Of a stretch of DNA of 64,000 nt, positions 61,551 to 64,000 are shown one piece after another. This stretch comes from Opitutaceae bacterium (GTDB lineage Bacteria > Verrucomicrobiota > Verrucomicrobiia > Opitutales > Opitutaceae): the NCBI GenBank assembly GCA_028284385.1, contig JANQRT010000026.1:1-64000 (forward strand). Reading direction: 5' to 3'. Position 1 is the stretch's first letter; each line of letters opens with the position of its first letter. The notes beneath the pieces were generated by a model. The model did not search any database and was not told where the DNA came from. It saw only the letters and a program-made list of their open reading frames with translations. The position numbers and the translations under genes are program-made.

Positions 61551-62843
61551 TCATTCCGTCGGATTTGCTGCCTCTTCCGTCTGACAGGCAGCTAAGTGTC
61601 GCTCGATAAGTCTCCTTACAGGTTGGTTAGTCGTGAGGGAGAGGGCTTTTTCGAAATGGGAAATGGCCAAAGCTGGCTGATCGTCGCGTCGATAGAGCTC
61701 GGCATAGGTCGCTGGCAATAGGTAGTAGGATTTCAAGGACGCGTTGTCAGCAATGGCATCTAGTTCGCTTAAACCTGTCTCGATGCTCCGCGCCATGGCG
61801 AGGGCGACGGCTTTGTTGAGAGTAGCGACCGGATTTTTCGCCAATTGCTCTAGTTGTTGGTAGCATGTCAAAACCGTTTCCCAATCAGTCGCTTCGAAGC
61901 TCACGGCTGTGGCATGGGCAGCGGCAATTCGCGCTTCGAGGTGGTAGCGGCTCATCTGTTCGCCTTTGGCCGAGAGACTGAGATGTTCAAGACCGGCTGC
62001 GATAAGACTACGATCCCATTGGGACCGATCTTGCTCTTCCAGCAAAAGAAGCTCTCCGTGTCCATCGATCCGTCCCTGGGAACGCGACGCATGCAAGAGC
62101 ATTAGCGATCTCAAGGCGTGGATTTTGGCGACCGACTCTTTCCCGTAGAACGTTTTCTGCAAGAGGACTCCTGAGAGACGAATGGCTTCCTGGCAAACGT
62201 TCTCGCGAATGGCGTGATCGCCTTCGTGGGTCGAGTAGCCTTCGTTGAAGATGAGGTAGATCACGGCCAAGACCGATTCGATACGTTCGGCAAGCTCCGC
62301 CTTTTGGGGAAGTTCGAATGGGATATCCAAAGAGCCAATCGTCTGTTTGGAGCGTGTCAGCTGTTTGCGAATCGCATCCTCTTTCTTGAGAAAAGCCCGG
62401 GCGATTTCGCTTACGGAAAAACCGCCCACGACTTTCAAGGTCAAGCTGACGCTGGCTTGCTGACTGAGACAGGGGTGACAGGCGATGAAGATGAGTCGGA
62501 GCTGATCGTCGACTATGGAGTCCTCGCTTTCCAGGTTCGCTGCGGATTCCCCATTATGCGCTTCGCTCCAATCGACAAGGCTTGGAATACGATCTTTCAG
62601 CCGGTTCTCTTTACGTATCAGATCGATGGCTCTATTCTTCGCAACCAAGGTGAGCCAGCCTTCAGGGTTTGGTGGGATCCCTTTGTATGGCCAACTCTTG
62701 CAGGCCTGCAGAAAAGATTCCTGCACTACATTTTCCGCCAGGTCTATCGATCCCGTTCCGAGGATACGGGTCAGAGTGGCGATCAGCTGCGAGGATAGCT
62801 TACGGAAAAGACGGTCAACGAGCTCGGATACATCGGATTTCAT
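61551..62843 (-). CDS. ECF42-type sigma factor with C-terminal TPR-like extension
   Basis: 430 aa from ATG 62843 (the frame to 62906 is longer but odd). Sigma region 2 ('LAENVVQESFLQACKSWPYKGIPPNPEGWLTLVAKNRAIDLIRKENR') and region 4 ('LKVVGGFSVSEIARAFLKKEDAIRKQLTRSKQTI') are followed by a ~230-residue helical extension starting 'VLAVIYLIFNEGYSTHEGD', which marks the ECF42 group. These sigma factors lack an anti-sigma and are linked to DGPF genes, as here. Confidence 0.9.
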   Translation of the reverse strand: MKSDVSELVDRLFRKLSSQLIATLTRILGTGSIDLAENVVQESFLQACKSWPYKGIPPNPEGWLTLVAKNRAIDLIRKENRLKDRIPSLVDWSEAHNGESAANLESEDSIVDDQLRLIFIACHPCLSQQASVSLTLKVVGGFSVSEIARAFLKKEDAIRKQLTRSKQTIGSLDIPFELPQKAELAERIESVLAVIYLIFNEGYSTHEGDHAIRENVCQEAIRLSGVLLQKTFYGKESVAKIHALRSLMLLHASRSQGRIDGHGELLLLEEQDRSQWDRSLIAAGLEHLSLSAKGEQMSRYHLEARIAAAHATAVSFEATDWETVLTCYQQLEQLAKNPVATLNKAVALAMARSIETGLSELDAIADNASLKSYYLLPATYAELYRRDDQPALAISHFEKALSLTTNQPVRRLIERHLAACQTEEAANPTE

Positions 62844-63104
62844 GAAGCTAGGAATGCCGCTTAAGATTCCAGCCTCGCTCCAAGACGACAATACCGCAAC
62901 CAGCAATTGCTCTGTAGAAATCTTTCAGCTTCTAGAGGTCGCATATGGCCCCTATAATGGTCACCTGATTTTAGGACGAATCCGATGTGAAGTTTCGGGA
63001 TAGGTCCTGTTCATCTTGCGAAAACCTCATCGAAAAAAGATCCGAGTCTTTGAGATAGAAATTTAGACGAATGGGGTTTTCGTTGAGGTGTAGCCGGGTG
63101 GCCT

Positions 63105-64000
63105 CTAGTCCACGGTTGGCAGCGAGAGTTTACGCAGGCGGTAAATGGTGGCGAAAAACAATTCGCCTTCGTGTATCGGACCAATCACGCTAGCGTCTCC
63201 ATCGACAAATCGGGCAACCGGATCCATCTCGACGGTACCAGGCTTAATCCGAAAAATCGTTTGAGAAGCGGTCCCGTAGAGCGTTCCGTCGGAGTCGGCT
63301 CGCAAGGTGTTGGCTGACTCGAAGGGCATCGGCCCAAAGGATTCCGGAATGGGAGCTGATGCCACAACCGATTGTCTAGCTGGATCGATCAGTAACAGAC
63401 GACTGGATACGGGAGCCGCGTTGTAATGCGTAACGAGGCGCGGATTTCGTCCACTGATAGCGTAAACCAAACCCTCCGGACCGGCTATTAATGATACCAC
63501 ACCGGCCAGTTCGTCATCGCCAAAATCGCCGAGATAGGTGGCTTCGTCCGTTGCCGGGTTCCACAAGGCGAACCCTCCTCGTTGCGCCCTGGCTGCCCGT
63601 CCAGTGCCCGGTTCGACGATAAATCCAACCAGTAGCCTTTTCATTTCCGGCAGCCATAACAGAGTGAAGGGGGAACAATCGGTCAGCACATTGCGGAAGC
63701 TCCGTCGCTCCAGCGTCTTGGGATTAAGCCAGGACAAGGTCCCTCCAATTAAGCCATACTCCGGAGCGGAGGCTACCCAAATACGGCCATCCGGCGTTGT
63801 AGCCATGGCGTGGGGACGGTCGCCCACCTCGTCGATGCGGCCAATATCAAGCGGATTGGAGCCAGGGCCTAAGCCGAAGCGATAAGGCAGGCTGGGGTCA
63901 TACAACGAGATTCGCGATTTGGGATAGGAAGCTATCGCGATCCACCCATTGTCGAGGTTGGCCATCGAATACGCTTCGCCCAAAGAGAGGCTTACACGAC
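63105..64000 (-). CDS. Beta-propeller protein (SMP-30/NHL-like), cut by right edge
   Basis: The reading frame is open to the end of the window, so the N-terminus (and any signal peptide) is missing; about 298 residues are visible. Repeating propeller strands such as 'PHAMATTPDGRIWVASAPEYG', 'LSLIAGPEGLVYAISGRN' and 'ANTLRADSDGTLYGTASQTIFRI' suggest an SMP-30/NHL or two-component Y_Y_Y-type propeller. No active-site residues can be confirmed. It follows the ECF42 gene by 261 bp on the same strand. Confidence 0.65.
   Translation of the reverse strand, partial: RVSLSLGEAYSMANLDNGWIAIASYPKSRISLYDPSLPYRFGLGPGSNPLDIGRIDEVGDRPHAMATTPDGRIWVASAPEYGLIGGTLSWLNPKTLERRSFRNVLTDCSPFTLLWLPEMKRLLVGFIVEPGTGRAARAQRGGFALWNPATDEATYLGDFGDDELAGVVSLIAGPEGLVYAISGRNPRLVTHYNAAPVSSRLLLIDPARQSVVASAPIPESFGPMPFESANTLRADSDGTLYGTASQTIFRIKPGTVEMDPVARFVDGDASVIGPIHEGELFFATIYRLRKLSLPTVD

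Noticed and set aside
1..64000. CRISPR array, prophage or integrated element
   Set aside because: No regularly spaced repeats, integrase, transposase or phage genes were seen.

Overview
This window is a stretch of bacterial chromosome with no rRNA, tRNA, phage or insertion-sequence genes that I can see. The gene content points to a marine or soil member of the Verrucomicrobiota, class Opitutia. The evidence is large TonB-dependent receptors of the 'ELSPFTVDGSEDVGY' type, LacI regulators starting with a 'FHYSTVSLALR'-like helix-turn-helix, Tat-exported and secreted carbohydrate enzymes, sulfatase, heparinase-like lyases, and FG-GAP/ASPIC and WD40 exported proteins, with no SusD partner. This placement is inference from family resemblance; nothing in the window is a taxonomic marker.

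Left end (1-11.4 kb, all + strand): a C-P lyase (phosphonate degradation) operon, cut at the left edge inside phnI and running phnI-phnJ-phnK-phnL-phnD-phnC-phnE-phnE-phnM. It is followed after 44 bp by two half-transporters that together look like an asymmetric heterodimeric ABC exporter. The notable point is phnJ. It is full length and clearly homologous, but three of the four cysteines that build the Fe-S cluster and thiyl site in the E. coli enzyme are replaced.

Central sugar/triose region (11.4-28.5 kb): a GH2 beta-glycosidase with a sodium/solute symporter, facing a LacI regulator; a DASS-type sodium/anion transporter; an exported WD40 protein; a second, paralogous LacI regulator; a minus-strand cassette of class II aldolase, HAD phosphatase, DhaL and DhaK (no DhaM seen); a second WD40 protein close to the first; a PhoD-like phosphatase; and a Tat-exported enolase-superfamily enzyme.

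Polysaccharide region (28.5-51.9 kb): two TonB-dependent receptors, a sulfatase coupled to a CapA-like protein, a third WD40 protein, a ferritin-like protein, an S51 peptidase, a large glycosidase-like protein, and two heparinase II/III-like proteins. The second heparinase-like gene sits in a tight minus-strand operon with a sugar isomerase-like protein, an FG-GAP/ASPIC protein and a uronate-dehydrogenase-like enzyme. Together these suggest uptake and breakdown of a sulfated, uronic-acid-containing glycan.

Right region (52-64 kb): an AraC regulator faces a plus-strand series made of a phytanoyl-CoA-dioxygenase-like enzyme, a second ferritin-like protein (paralogue of the one at 39.7 kb), a creatininase-family hydrolase, an aldo/keto reductase, a Gfo/Idh/MocA oxidoreductase, a BNR-type exported protein and an unknown small protein. 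This looks like an oxygen-dependent catabolic or tailoring cluster with no named substrate. It is followed on the minus strand by an ECF42-type sigma factor, a YCII/DGPF protein and a small membrane protein, then by a beta-propeller protein cut by the right edge.

Several intergenic gaps, mostly between convergent genes, carry dispersed palindromic repeats. The best copies begin GGTAGCG, end CGCTACC and enclose two hairpins.
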